Below are positions 10,330-21,713 of a stretch of DNA of 64,000 nt, one piece after another. Source of the DNA: Linyphia triangularis (taxonomy: Eukaryota; Arthropoda; Arachnida; Araneae; Linyphiidae); assembly GCA_963978545.1 (NCBI GenBank), contig OZ021733.1, positions 36,065,424 through 36,129,423 on the forward strand, read 5' to 3'. Under the pieces are notes generated by a model. It saw only the letters and a program-made list of their open reading frames with translations. It did no database searches and was not told where the DNA came from. The position numbers and the translations under genes are program-made. How positions within the stretch are numbered: position 1 is the stretch's first letter; each line of letters starts with the position of its first letter.

Positions 10330-10590
10330 AGTGGTTAGCGCACTGCACTGCATGCCACAGGTCCATGGTTTGATTCGCGGACTGGGCAAGGTTGACTTAG
10401 CTGTTTATACCTGAAAGAAATAAACTGAGGAGGACCATGTATGCTTGAGAACTAAACACTGGGGTTTGGCGTCAGAATGACCATCTGACCGGAACATCTG
10501 CTATGTGACACACAAATGCCACAGTCAAAAAAGCTGAGCTGGGCCCAGCAGGCCTTGGTCCACACGGGCTGTCGCGCCACTGAGTTAATT
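10330..10590 (+). repeat. Second SINE family, tRNA-like head
   Basis: AGTGGTTAGCGCACTGCA resembles an A-box, and GGTTTGATTCG about 35 bases on resembles a degenerate B-box. The body up to GTCGCGCCACTGAG is relatively GC-rich against AT-rich surroundings. The family is different from the SINE at 594. Confidence 0.55.
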
Positions 10591-11499
10591 TTTTTTTATT
10601 TAAACTTTAGTTGATGAAACGATGTTTTAGTGATGCAAATACCTACACTTGCTGAACAATTTTGAAACTTCATCACCATTCTGTTTGTGTGTTACTTAAA
10701 ATTGTAATAAACATTCTGCAATGTGATGAAAATATTTCAGAAATACGTTTGTAAATTGATTCAATATCAATTTACTTCATGCATTGTTTATAATTGATAA
10801 ATGATTACAAAATTATACCGGATGCATTTGTTTATAACAAAAGATTTATTTTAAATATTTTATGAAATTGAAGTCTATTTTTTTTGTAATGCACCTAAAA
10901 CATTACGGATTTAAAGAAATCTCATAGAAAACATAAATTGGATCTATCGGAATATCCCGTCTTTAAATATAAACTTAAAAAATTTCGAACCCAAAATTCA
11001 TCAACATTATGTTATACCATATTTAAAATATATATTTAATATAAACAAACAAAATTAGTACTTACATATTTTTGTGGTTAAGGCTTTTGCTTTAGGATCA
11101 TCTAAACACGACAATTTTGGTACAAATAATGTCGATTCCAATGTTGTCTGCGTGCATTTCTTGTTTCGATGAATTGTTTTTTCTTGTTCATCAATATTTG
11201 ATGCATTTAGTGAGTCTTTTAAGCTTCGTGAATTTATTATACACACTCATTAAATGGTTCCATAAGGGTTTTGTGGAAAAGGATTTTGGGCTTTTGCCGC
11301 GCACAATATATTTTTTAAACGATTCTGTGGAGCAAGTAACACATAGGGCTTTGCGTGTCCAAAATATATTGAATATAGTTCTTATACCAAAGATACATGC
11401 TCTTATCATTTATTTATGCGACCACATTTACAACTTAAAATTTTTATATGTATTGCTTTATCCTTTCGATTAAATAAATAGAGTGAAAAATAGTTGAAC
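10591..11499. other. Non-coding insert within the Gypsy pol gap
   Basis: AT-rich filler between the SINE and the CAGGG-ended element. The open frames on both strands at 11,055-11,473 overlap each other and have no motif. No gene is called. Confidence 0.4.
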
Positions 11500-11504
11500 T
11501 AATA

Positions 11505-14442
11505 CAGGGTGTCCACAGAAAAGTTATTTTAAAATTCCCTGATATTTCCCTGATTATTCCCTGTAACACCCAATTTTTCCCCTGATTATAAGTTATCGAC
11601 AAAATATAAATAAATAATAAACTTTCAAGTAAAAGAACATTCAAATTCACCATCATAAAGAAAATTACGATGCATGTACTGTTTATTTTTTCACATTCAT
11701 GACACAAATACCAAATTGCTTCATTTAGTATAGTGTATGTATAATGTACCTGTACTGTGTGTGCGCAATTATACTTTAAAATCGCTCTTTTTTTCATTAC
11801 AATCTAATCTCAAGGAAAGAGGACTCTAGTATTATATTTCAGATTTAATAAGCTTTTTTCTTAAGTAAAATTTTAAAAATAAAGACAAACCATAAATCAT
11901 GTCAAAATGGACCTCTCTCACACACACACACGCACACACACACGCAAACACACACATTTAACAAATACTCTAAATATTATTATTTTTCTGAATACTTGAA
12001 ATTTTAATTAAATTTTAAAAATCAATAATTGCTTTAAAATATTTTCATAATGTAAAATTTTTATGTTTTATGAATTTTATATCAATTTGTATGTTTTTTT
12101 AAAAAAAACAAAAAAAAATCTTAAAATGTAGTTGAATGGGGGAGTTTCACCATTTTCAGTGTCTTTTTAGTTTGCATAATTTCGTTGTCCAAATTAAATG
12201 ATTTCATTATTTGCATTAATTGAAATTTTCTTTTTTGTTTAAGATCAGCTGTAGCCACTGTTTAGGTACAATACCCAAGCAAAATGTTTACAAAATCAAC
12301 ACATTTTCCCCAGACAATTAATTTTAAACAATTATACATAAAAAAATTGCTTTAACTTTAAACTATTACTTACATCTATAGTTAAAATGTAAAATTGTTT
12401 TTCAAGTTAAAATAAACAATTTTACATTCAATAGCAGTTCAAATAAAAATTTTAAGTAGGGATACATAATAAAAACTGGGACGATTTGGATTAATTTCTT
12501 GTGCTAAATTAAATTAAAATTCTAATCATTCATCATTAATTCAAACCAAAAGGTGAAAACGATCCTCACATACACACTAATCACGTACATAGTGGCTTTC
12601 ACATCAGCGGAAGTCTAGGCGAATGACACCAAAACGACGTCGCGAATCTCGCCAATAACTTCAGTTAAAACGGCTTAAATCTAAGTGAAAATTACAGCTA
12701 CTTCAACGAAAATATCGGTGATAGCGGCCGCCGTATCGACGCAAGTCTCGGGAATTATATTAAACAAACAATCGGCAAAAATGCCCGTACCGGTGCAGGC
12801 AAAATGCTCGGTAAGAAGGTTCCCTGATTGTCAGACTTGCAAGTCCAACAAAATTGTAATGCAGATTTGAATCGATCTCAGGAATGACCGAAATTTCAAT
12901 TAAAAGAAAAAGTCGAAATTTGCGTTTTAGCTGAACTGTACTATGTCCAACAGATGCAAACCTGTACGTACGTCAGTAACTATTATTTCGGAGTAAGACT
13001 CGACGAAAATGAGCATCACACAGCAACGTAATAACGGCGATAACGCTCGCCATAATCACAGAAATAACTGCCATTTCATCAGAGTAACGTTCCGCAAAAT
13101 GGCTATAACATACCAATGTAAATAATTCCGATAGAGTCTAACATTACAGAAAAATAAGGGGGGAGGGGATAATAATTCCATCGGTGGTTTGGAAAAGTCT
13201 GAACGCATGCAGGTTCCATGATAGTCAGGAAATTTTAATCTTCGCGAGATCAATGAGAAAATTGTAGGAAAACTTTGATAGGTGGAAAAATAAGAAAAAT
13301 TCACGAAAGCGGAAACATGAGAAATTTAAAAAAAATGTTACTTGCTTCTTTGATTCTTTCTGCCGATCGGTGGAAGCAATCGCATCCCTGCATTAAGGCT
13401 ACAATCGGCAAAAATGACCATCACACCAACGTCAGCTATCAACGTTAGCATCCAAAATATCGATGGAAATCGCTGAAATAGAGGCGATTCTATAGACGTC
13501 ACAATCTACGAAATTGACAATCACAAAAGTAAATCTCGGCGATAAAGACAACTATTGAGGCTCAAACCTTGGAATAGTGATTAATAGGGGGAAAAATGAA
13601 CACCACAAGAATGTAAATCTCGGTGATAGCTCCCTTCTTAGCAGCGAAATTCTCGACAATACCAAGCTTAACATCAGCGTAAATTTCGGCGAAACTAACC
13701 ACCACACACCAGCATAAACAACAGCGATAGATGCTGGCAATCAGCAAGAAAAGTGGTCATTACATCAGAAGTTCGGGGAAGTCTGAACGTATGCAAGTTC
13801 CTTGATTGTCAGACAAGCAAGTAAACCCAATAAAATTGTAATGCAGTTTTGAATCCGTCTTAGGAATGATGGAAATTTCAACAAAAAAAGTGCTGAAATC
13901 CGTGTTTCAGCAGAACTGTACCATGACTGACAGGTGCAATCTCTGAAATAGCGTCAGTGACATCACGAAAATGAGCAGCACGCAAGAACGTGTTTCTTGC
14001 CCTCTATAATCACGAAAATATCGGCCATTTTACCATCGTAACGTTCAGAAAAATGAAAATCAAATACCAAAGTAAATAATGCCGATAGACTACTATAATA
14101 TAAGAGAAAAATGAGGAAGAAATGTAGTCATTCCATCGGCGATTTGAGGCAAATCTGAATGCAAGCAGGTTTAGTGATTGTCAGGAAATTTTAATGCGAA
14201 AAGTTACGTGTTCGGTCTTGCTGTCCGAATTTTAGACGTTTTCTCTTTTTTAAACTTATTCTAATTTTTTTTCAAATTGATTTTGTTATTTTTGGTAGCA
14301 GTGTATCTTTAACTGTCAAAATTAAAAGTTTCATTTTAATTTCGGAAAATTCCTTTAAACTTTTTGACAAAATCGCTGATAATTCCCTGATTTTTCCCGA
14401 AATGCTGAATTCCCTGACTTTTCCCGATCTGTGGACACCCTG
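11505..14442. mobile_element. CAGGG-ended DNA element with 5-bp TSD
   Basis: Perfect terminal inverted repeats CAGGGTGTCCACAGA and TCTGTGGACACCCTG are flanked by the 5-bp duplication TAATA (11,500-11,504 and 14,443-14,447). Subterminal repeats of TTCCCTGA / TTTCCCTG occur at both ends. No transposase ORF is present. The interior has a (CA)n tract at about 11,916-11,957 and a long degenerate repeat module. CAGGG...CCCTG ends with 5- to 6-bp duplications fit a hAT-like lineage (inference). Confidence 0.75.
12600..14200. repeat. Degenerate tandem repeat module, GC-richer
   Basis: The module is made of imperfectly repeating blocks that read on the minus strand like GAGATTTACGCTGATGTAATGGTC. Larger internal duplication is also visible: TGCAAGTTCC..GATTGTCAGAC occurs at about 12,820 and 13,792, and AATAATTCCGATAGAGT-like text at about 13,122 and 14,075. 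The same module recurs at about 30,780-31,830 and 46,860-47,260. No ORF longer than about 80 codons persists. Confidence 0.6.
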
Positions 14443-14447
14443 TAATA

Positions 14448-15273
14448 CCTTGATGATATTTTACCGTTTTACGAAAAACATTCGATTTATCTATTACCAC
14501 TGCCTGGTTTTCTTGTATTACTACATTTAAATTCCACAAAAGAGAACTTGCTGATTGAGCTTCTACTCTAATAGAGATTAGCTCTAGGGTCATAATCTCT
14601 AGAAAAAGAGAGTATATTTTCTGGCAGTTCTTATTTCACTGAAATAATGAAACTTTCCGGCTTTTCCATGGTAGAAGCATTTTACTATCATGTACACTTT
14701 CATCATTCGAACCCTGTGACATTGAATAATTTTCGATAACGTTACCTTCATGTCTCAAACCTAGAGTCTTTGTTGGTTGGAGACTCCAACCAACGTGGAG
14801 TCGTGCAGAACTGATATGAATTAATATTTGAGTTTAGTAAACGCCATTTCATAAAATGATATTCCCGATATTTCAAAATGTTGTACTACTATACCTAGAC
14901 TAGGAATAAAATAATTGAAACTAACCAAAAGAATGAGTTGAAAATTGAAAAATATCCGTATTTTGTAAAAAAGTTAAGTTTTTCATGTAGATTCAGGAAG
15001 ACCTAATTATTAAATGGCAGATATAATTTTTTTATTACTGTTAATTAGTATTATAAACTCGACATTTTTATTCTTGAAAATAAAAATTTGCTTTATATTT
15101 ATGTTTAAAAAAAAAATTAAAAATCTTTGTTTTTGTCAAAAAACATCAAATTTCAAGTCCATTCCGGGAGACCTAAATATTTTTCGATTGAACTAAAAAT
15201 TTTTTTGGTAAACATGTAAGCATAGTGACAACTTTTTATCAACTTGAAATTTTGAATTTCCAAAAAAAGTTTT
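14448..15273. other. Non-coding insert, second part of the pol gap
   Basis: AT-rich sequence between the CAGGG-ended element and a B-type terminus. It probably belongs to the element that ends at 15,288, but no partner left end was found. Confidence 0.4.
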
Positions 15274-15288
15274 TTTCGATACGCCCTA
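15274..15288. mobile_element. Right terminus of a B-type element
   Basis: TTCGATACGCCCTA matches the terminus of element B (7,865-7,878) and is preceded by an AAAAAAAGTTTTTTT tract. It directly abuts the resumed Gypsy pol sequence, so an element of the B family defines the right edge of the pol gap. Confidence 0.65.
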
Positions 15289-15292
15289 GTGG

Positions 15293-17278
15293 GGACGCCC
15301 CAGAGACGTACATCAATTAAGGAGTTTCCTGGGGCTTTGCACCTACTATAGACGATTCGTGAAGGACTTTTCTTACATCGCAAGACCCCTTCACAGACTG
15401 ACAGAGAGCAAGCAGAAATTCTTGTGGACAAAAGACTGTGAGGATGCATTTGACCAACTGAAGGAGGCTTTAACATCTGCACCTATCCTGACGTATCCTC
15501 AGCCCAATAAACAATTCATTCTTGACACGGACGCGAGCAACGAGAGTGTCGGTGCTGTTTTGTCCCAAGAAATAGACGGTCAAGAACGAGTCGTAGCATA
15601 TTGGAGTAAGTGCCTATCTAAACCGGAGAGGAATTACTGTGTCACCAGGTAAGAGTTGCTCGCCATAATTAAAGCCGTAGAGCATTTCCATCACTACGTC
15701 TACGGCAGGAAATTCCTGCTCCGTACGGATCATGCATCGTTGACCTGGCTTCTAAATTTCAAGAATCCTGAAGGTCAGATAGCTAGATGGATAGAGAGAC
15801 TCCAAGAGTATGACATCGATATCCGTCATCGGAAAGGATCATCACATGGAAACGCAGATGCCCTGTCTAGGAGACCCTGCCCAGAGAGCTGCCGATATTG
15901 TTCCAGAGTTGAAGCAATTTACCGGCTGATCAATCCGGTAATACGCCAGATTACATCTTCAACATCTCTGAATCCAGACCCGTGGAGTGACGGAGAAGTC
16001 AGAAAAGACCAATTGGGAGATCCTGACATCAAGCCTTTAATCGATTTAAAGGAGTCTTCGAATGCGACACCTACTTGGCAGGACATTTCCACCTTTAGTC
16101 CTACGACAAAGCAATATTGGACCCTCTGGGATTCCCTCCATATTCGAAACGGCGTGCTGTACTGGAAGTTCGAATCTGATGATGGAAAGACATCCCGATG
16201 GCAACTATTACTTCCAAGATCCCGAGTCCCAGACGTTCTTGAACTTCATAGTAGTCCAACTGTAGGCCACTTCGGAATAATGAAGACGTTGCAAAGAGTT
16301 CGAGAGCGGTTCTACTGGAGTAAGGCGAGGGCTGACGTGGAGAAGTGGTGCCGATTATGTGATGCCTGTGCAGCCCGGAAAGGACCGAAGAAACGCAGTC
16401 GAGGAAAACTGCCACGTTACAACGTGGGAGCTCCTTTTGAACGGATTGCGTTTGACATCTTGGGACCACTACCACGATCTGCTGACGGCAACAGATACAT
16501 CCTTGTTGTCATGGATTATTTTACGAAGTGGCCCGAAGCGTATCCTATCCCTGATCAGGAGGCTACCACTGTTGCAGAGGTAATGGTTCAGAGCTGGATT
16601 ACCAGATTTGGAGTGCCTCTTCAGTTACATTCTGATAAGGAATAAATTTTACCTGTAATGAAAGGAGTTTGTAATCTACTTGGCATTGACAAAACACAGA
16701 CGACACCTTTACACCCACAGTCGGATGGCATGGTGGAGAGGTTTAACAGAACCATTCTCAATAACCTCTCACTGATGGTTTCCAGAAACCAACAGGACTG
16801 GGATCAGAAGTTACCTTTGTTTATTCTGGCCTATCGCAGCGCTATCCACGAGACTACCGGCTATTCTCCATCCCAGATGCTCTTCGGTCGTAACCTTCGT
16901 CTGCCGTGTGATCTGTTGTTTGGCCGCCCTCCAGATGCACCTTCATCGCCAGAGGAGTACGTCGAGGATCTTCAGGCATGGTTTGAAGATGTGCACAATT
17001 TTGCCCGAGAGTGGATCCACGTGGCGACGGATAAGATGAAGACCAGATACGACACGAAGGCTACAGGACATCAATTCCACGAAGGTGACAAGGTTTGGTT
17101 CTGGAACCCGAAACGACAAAAAGGACTTTCTCCCAAACTTCAGTCTCACTGGAATGGTCCTTACTCAGTCCTCAACCGGCTGAATGATGTCGTGGTCTGA
17201 ATACGTAAGTCACCCAATTCTAAACCTAGAATCGTTCATTACGACAGGTTAGCCGCTTACTATGGCCATAGTTTGTAA
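15293..17278 (+). pseudogene. pol: Gypsy pol remnant: RT end, RNase H, integrase
   Basis: The frame starts in the RT thumb (RDVHQLRSFLGLCTYYRRF). RNase H follows, with the catalytic-type TDAS near 15,531 and the RTDHASLTWLL block near 15,721. The integrase has an HHCC zinc domain (LHSSPTVGHFG, then CRLCDACAARKG), a core with FDILGPL and LHSD, then DGMVERFNRTIL, and a GPY/F-like end (HWNGPYSVL). One frame runs throughout but is broken by stops at 15,650-15,652, 16,643-16,645 and 17,198-17,200, each at a position where homologues continue. It ends at TAA 17,276-17,278. The RT fingers and palm, including the catalytic Asp pair, are absent. Confidence 0.92.
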
Positions 17279-17481
17279 TCCCCCTTATGTATAAAGTGTA
17301 AATAGTCATTAAGACCATGGTCACATGTGTATATAAATTTTTATGTTTATTGCTTATTTATTCAGTAATGTTTCTGTCTTTAAATTAGTAAGTTTTATAG
17401 TTTAGTTATGAACACAGAGTGTTTGCTATTGCAGAGCTTGAGCCTTCTTTCCGGGAACTGTACTGCCCGGGACGTGCAGTC

Positions 17482-17497
17482 CTTGGGAGGGAAGCAA
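17482..17497 (+). promoter_or_regulatory. Polypurine tract
   Basis: TTGGGAGGGAAGCAA directly precedes the 3' LTR start TGTTACG, as expected for the plus-strand primer of an LTR retrotransposon. Confidence 0.7.
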
Positions 17498-18263
17498 TGT
17501 TACGAATTTTTGCATATTTGTAAATATTTCATAGTGTTAATTTTGTAAATAAGAATATTTATGTACATTTTGCATAAGGCAGTGCAATAGTTCGTCTTAG
17601 TCTGTTTCCCTGCAATGAGCCTCTCAATGCTTGATAACGGGTTTTACAGAGGTAACTCTGGGAAGCGAGTTTCAAGGGGGCAGGGCATTTAACATTATGG
17701 TAATGGGAATCTCGCCAAATTGGCGAGATAGAGCCAAGTTGGCGACGGTTTTGGCGACTAATTTTGTGAGAAATCGCCAAATGTCGCCAAACTTGGCGAC
17801 ATTTTCGGTACATGTATCCCACGTACATGTATAGAGGACTTTTCGACTACAATCTGGAAAGTTCTCCAAATGTCTATCTCTGGAAGGTTCACGTATATTC
17901 ACCACTCCTACATAAGCGCGGCCTGAGTTGGTTAGTAGTTAGTTGTCTCTCAACGTTCATTGTGAGAGCTGTATTCCTGACTTGAGTAGTTCTTGAATTT
18001 TGAGTCACTGAGCTAGTTGACTGGAGATACTGAGCATTCTAAAGCGAACTGTTTTACATTGTCTTTTGCGGCCATTTAGCAGTTGTTTGTCAAGTTTTTA
18101 ACTGCTGTTTTGTGCTCTATTGAGGTGAAAAAGAGCTGTATTGTGTCTACTAGAACGAGAAGTTCTGGAGCTGTAAGAGAACTGTGAAGAGTTATTTTGG
18201 AATAAATTTCTGCAAGTTTTGATCTGCTTTGGCGTCAAATCTTTCAAACCCGTCTACGCAACA
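17498..18263 (+). repeat. Gypsy 3' LTR, intact
   Basis: A 766-bp LTR beginning TGTTACG and ending GCAACA, followed by the target duplication GTAT. It matches the split 5' LTR with scattered substitutions and one short indel in the TTGGCGA cluster. That cluster (17,712-17,805) holds about eight TTGGCGA / TCGCCAA motifs in both orientations in under 100 bases, in the probable U3 region. Confidence 0.94.
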
Positions 18264-18267
18264 GTAT

Positions 18268-20339
18268 TTTCATTTTAAATTAGCAGTACATATAACCATA
18301 TTTGCATATGCATGCATATTTTCTTTCACATACGTAGACAAACTAAACTAAAGTACGTTATTTTCCTTGTTGACTACCCGAGCTTCGCAACGAAATTGTA
18401 TCTATTTTCAGTTTTATAGAAAGTAGACATTAGAATATTCAGTTTGTAGAACATTTTTATCTCTTTGAGAACTCTTATAGATCGGAACAGGTTAGTTTTT
18501 TTTATGTACAGTTATGGAAACGTATGTAAATATTTTCAGCTCACTACTGATGATTAGATTTGAAGTAGGGCTTTAGGATAGTTAAAATGTTCAATATTTT
18601 ATTCTATAGCTGTTCCTTAATTGAGGTTAGTTGAAATTGTAATTGTTTAGTGTCGCTTTTTATGGCTTTAAGAATATGTGTACAGGTTTTCAGCGTCTCT
18701 GATTTAATGGGAAGTAGGAAATTGGTGTTTTAAGATTTTAAAACCTTTAAAGTAAGTTAATAGAGATTGAAATGGCTTTAACATTATCTGCATTAATTTT
18801 GTTTTAGCATGTGTACTAAGTTTTTAAGTTTTGGTTACATGAGAATTGAGGAAATATAGTGATAAGTGAGTGAGTGAATTAGAGGGCTGTAACTGGACCA
18901 GAATATTCAATTCTTAGTGCCGACACTATGTACTGCTTTAAAAAACAGTAGTCACTATAGTGATTGCGGCAGATATGCTCTACGACAAATGAAGAGCATA
19001 TTAGTAGGAAATTCCAGTCTTTTATTATTAAAAAAGCAAATATGAGCAGATCTCCATAGAAGACCTCTCAAAAGGCATTCCAAATGTGATTCAGTAGAGC
19101 GAGATGTCGTCAAGATGCTTTAGCGAAATATAGCTAAATTTATATTAAAATAGAAATAATATACATATTTATCAAAACCCCTTCCCTCCTTTTAACAAAA
19201 ATTTCGTTGTTAATTGTCATTTCATTATAAAACACATTTTAAAGCACTGAGGAACAGAATCTAAACGAAAAATAAAATAATACAGTGAAATCATTAATGT
19301 TAAATTCCTGAAATCTAAATTAAAAAATATATATATCTTGAAAATGAATTTCCCCATCTATATCGATGATTTGCTCAGCTCCTTATTGTAGGGGTCCACC
19401 ACCACTTTGACGAGGTGGTCCAAGCCAGGTAGTCTTGGTGGTTACCAGTTGGGAGAAGCTAAACGTCTCCTTTTCTTTCACTGTTGATCGCTTGTTCGAG
19501 AATGTTCTGTTGACGATTCTAAACCACATGGACTGATCAATAAAAGGTAACTTGCTTGCTGAGCATCTTAATCTACATTAATCACGCAACCTAAATTAAT
19601 AGAGACCAATACATTTAACTAGCTGCAATCCATTCTAATATAATGCATTTATATTATTTGCAGTGTGGGTTGAATCATATTTTATATTTTCTTTTTAATG
19701 TAAATATTTAAGTTGGAAAAACTAATATTCCACAAACAATTTAAATTTTTTCCCAAAATAATTTTCACATTAAATCAAACATTTAAAAAAAAAAAAAAAA
19801 TATTTGACATTTAATTTTCACCCCGAGATCTTTTCCAAAAGTGTTCAACTGAAAAGTTACAATTATATCTAAAGGGCTTCAATAACTTTGAAAATGTATG
19901 GCTGCTTAAAAAAGGAATCAATTCCAACATTTCTAAAATAATAATAATATAAAAAAAAAAAAAAAAAAAAAGTGTAAAGGGACTCTGCAAGTGAAGTCAA
20001 TCCTTTCTATGATTTATTTAGTCTTTTATATAAGTGGCTGTATGTAAAAAAAGCATTGATCTTTACTTTAAACAGTCAGAGAGTGGAAACTTAATACAAC
20101 CAATAATTTATATATTCTTTAATTGTTTGGGGAGGGGAAATTTGTACCAGATGGGATTTTGAGGTACTAAAATTTTCTTGAGATTTTCTTCAGCATTACA
20201 TTTTGTTAAATATTTTCAAGAAAAGCCACACATTTCACTTAATAGTTTTCACTAATTAATGCTTCAATAGTTTACAACACAAGTTCTCAATTGTGTTCAG
20301 GGAAAATTTTAAAGAGACACAAGCAATTTTTGTGCACAA
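18268..20339. other. Intergenic, AT-rich; nothing recognisable
   Basis: No ORF of note on either strand. There are A-runs at about 19,786-19,801 and 19,951-19,971. A GC-richer patch at about 19,376-19,545 (AGGGGTCCACCACCAC ... GGTGGTTACCAGTTGGG) may be an old repeat but I cannot assign it. Confidence 0.5.
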
Positions 20340-20480
20340 TATCGGCTAATCAGGGACCTACAGCTTAACATGGACCCTGAACAATAAAGAGCATCTATGT
20401 TTAACCCAGGATTCAAACCTTGCACCTGTGAGATGCGAGGCCAGAGCACTAAGAATGTAGCCTACAGGGCCTAGTGGTAA
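20340..20480 (-). repeat. tRNA-like SINE head, minus strand
   Basis: Read on the minus strand it shows TAGTGCTCTGGCCTCGCATC (A-box region) followed by GGTTTGAATCC (B-box with one mismatch). The arrangement is that of a tRNA-derived SINE, different from the 594 family. No target duplication was found. Confidence 0.5.
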
Positions 20481-21319
20481 ATAATAATAAACAACAAATA
20501 ATTGAACACTAAATAAAAATAAAACAGGACGGGGCAGTCCTCCGAAAACGGGGAAAATGATCACCTTTATTTTATGAAGAAGTCCATGGTTGGTTCCTCT
20601 TATGATTAGACTTCAGGTTTTATGTACAGAGTTGTCAATGTGTTGACCTCATCCAAAATTATGTCTTATTTGGCTATGGTAAGCATCATTAAGTCAATAG
20701 CAGTTAATATGTAAAAGAAATAAGATATCAAACATTTTTATTGGATGAACATACGACACATATTAAGAGACCTATTGATATTAAACACAAGCTATACAAC
20801 AATGGGCAAAATCTTGCATTGAAGGGGTTGGAATCTATTTTATTTTTCGCAAGTTTTATTTTCTCTAAATCGTTGAAAATTTCTCTAAAATCGTGTAGAA
20901 TTTCTTCTGGAGAATTTTAATTATCTTTTAAAATTTGGTAAAATTATTAACATTCTGATATAATTTATATAAAATTAAAAAAAATAATTTTAAAAATGGC
21001 TCAATATGTTATGACTTTTTGAATAGGTTCAAAAGGCTATAATCTCCTCTAAAGTAAAAGCATTTAAATAGAAACATTGTAAATATTTAATAGAAAACAG
21101 GAAAAAAAGTTAAATATAAATTTTGCCAATTATACATATATTTTGTTGCACTTTTATAAAAAGACTATTGTAATAACAAGAGATTTTACATTCATGCAGA
21201 AAAAGAACAATTACATGTTTCCAATGCAGGCAATTATAGAAAATAATAGCATTTACTAGTTCTCCAAATCAAATAATCTATTTGTTATACTTATCTAAGA
21301 AAAAACATGCAATTTAGCA
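20481..21319. other. Intergenic, no gene seen
   Basis: AT-rich sequence without coding or repeat structure I can support. Confidence 0.5.
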
Positions 21320-21323
21320 TTAA

Positions 21324-21589
21324 CCCCTTGGGTACAGATTTATTTGGGAAAATTCTTGCGTTTTGAACGGTTGGTTCAAAACAATAAAGGAACTTTAAAG
21401 GAACACAGCTAAATAAATTATTTTCGTAAAGTATAGGTAAACCAACCTATGTTTGGCTTAACCAATCATGGCTCTTGTGACATTAAAATCCATCCAATCA
21501 ACCTAGTTTGAATGACGAATTAGGTTCGTCATTATTAACAAGCAAAACAAGTGCATGACGATTCTCAGCCGTCAAATGTACCCAAAGGG
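21324..21589. mobile_element. piggyBac-like MITE, 266 bp
   Basis: The ends CCCCTTGGGTACA and TGTACCCAAAGGG are inverted repeats with one offset and are bracketed by TTAA at 21,320-21,323 and 21,590-21,593. It has no coding capacity. It is the third TTAA-bounded element in the window. Confidence 0.8.
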
Positions 21590-21604
21590 TTAAATATGTA
21601 CAGT

Positions 21605-21713
21605 CAGGGGTCAAATCTTGTGATTTTTCAAAGTTAGGGCAACCACCTTAGTTGTCCTGAAATATAAGTTGGTTGCCTTTCTTGCCTTGGGCAACTGCAA
21701 ATTTTGACTCCTG
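21605..21713. mobile_element. hAT-like MITE, about 109 bp
   Basis: CAGGGGTCAAA at the left pairs with TTTTGACTCCTG at the right, and the interior is also partly palindromic (GGCAACCACC with GGTTGCC). The flanking octamers TGTACAGT and TGTGCACT match at six of eight positions, compatible with an aged 8-bp hAT duplication. Confidence 0.6.

Larger units (their letters stand above)
2929..18263 (+). mobile_element. Decayed Ty3/Gypsy LTR retrotransposon with nested insertions
   Basis: The element runs from TGTTACG at the left LTR to GCAACA at the right LTR and is bracketed by a 4-bp target duplication GTAT (2,925-2,928 and 18,264-18,267). The order is 5' LTR, tRNA-Leu-type primer site, gag, protease, [foreign insert], RT thumb/RNase H, integrase, polypurine tract, 3' LTR. 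This is the Gypsy order, with integrase after RNase H. gag and pol carry frameshifts and nonsense codons, the RT core is missing, and the 5' LTR is split by 4.6 kb of nested elements. No envelope gene is seen. The element cannot be autonomous. Confidence 0.93.

Noticed and set aside
11055..11473. Overlapping open frames in the pol gap as genes
   Set aside because: They lie on both strands over the same AT-rich sequence with no motif; chance frames are likely.
2929..18263. Endogenous retrovirus with envelope
   Set aside because: Only about 220 bp lies between the end of pol and the 3' LTR, so there is no room for an envelope gene.
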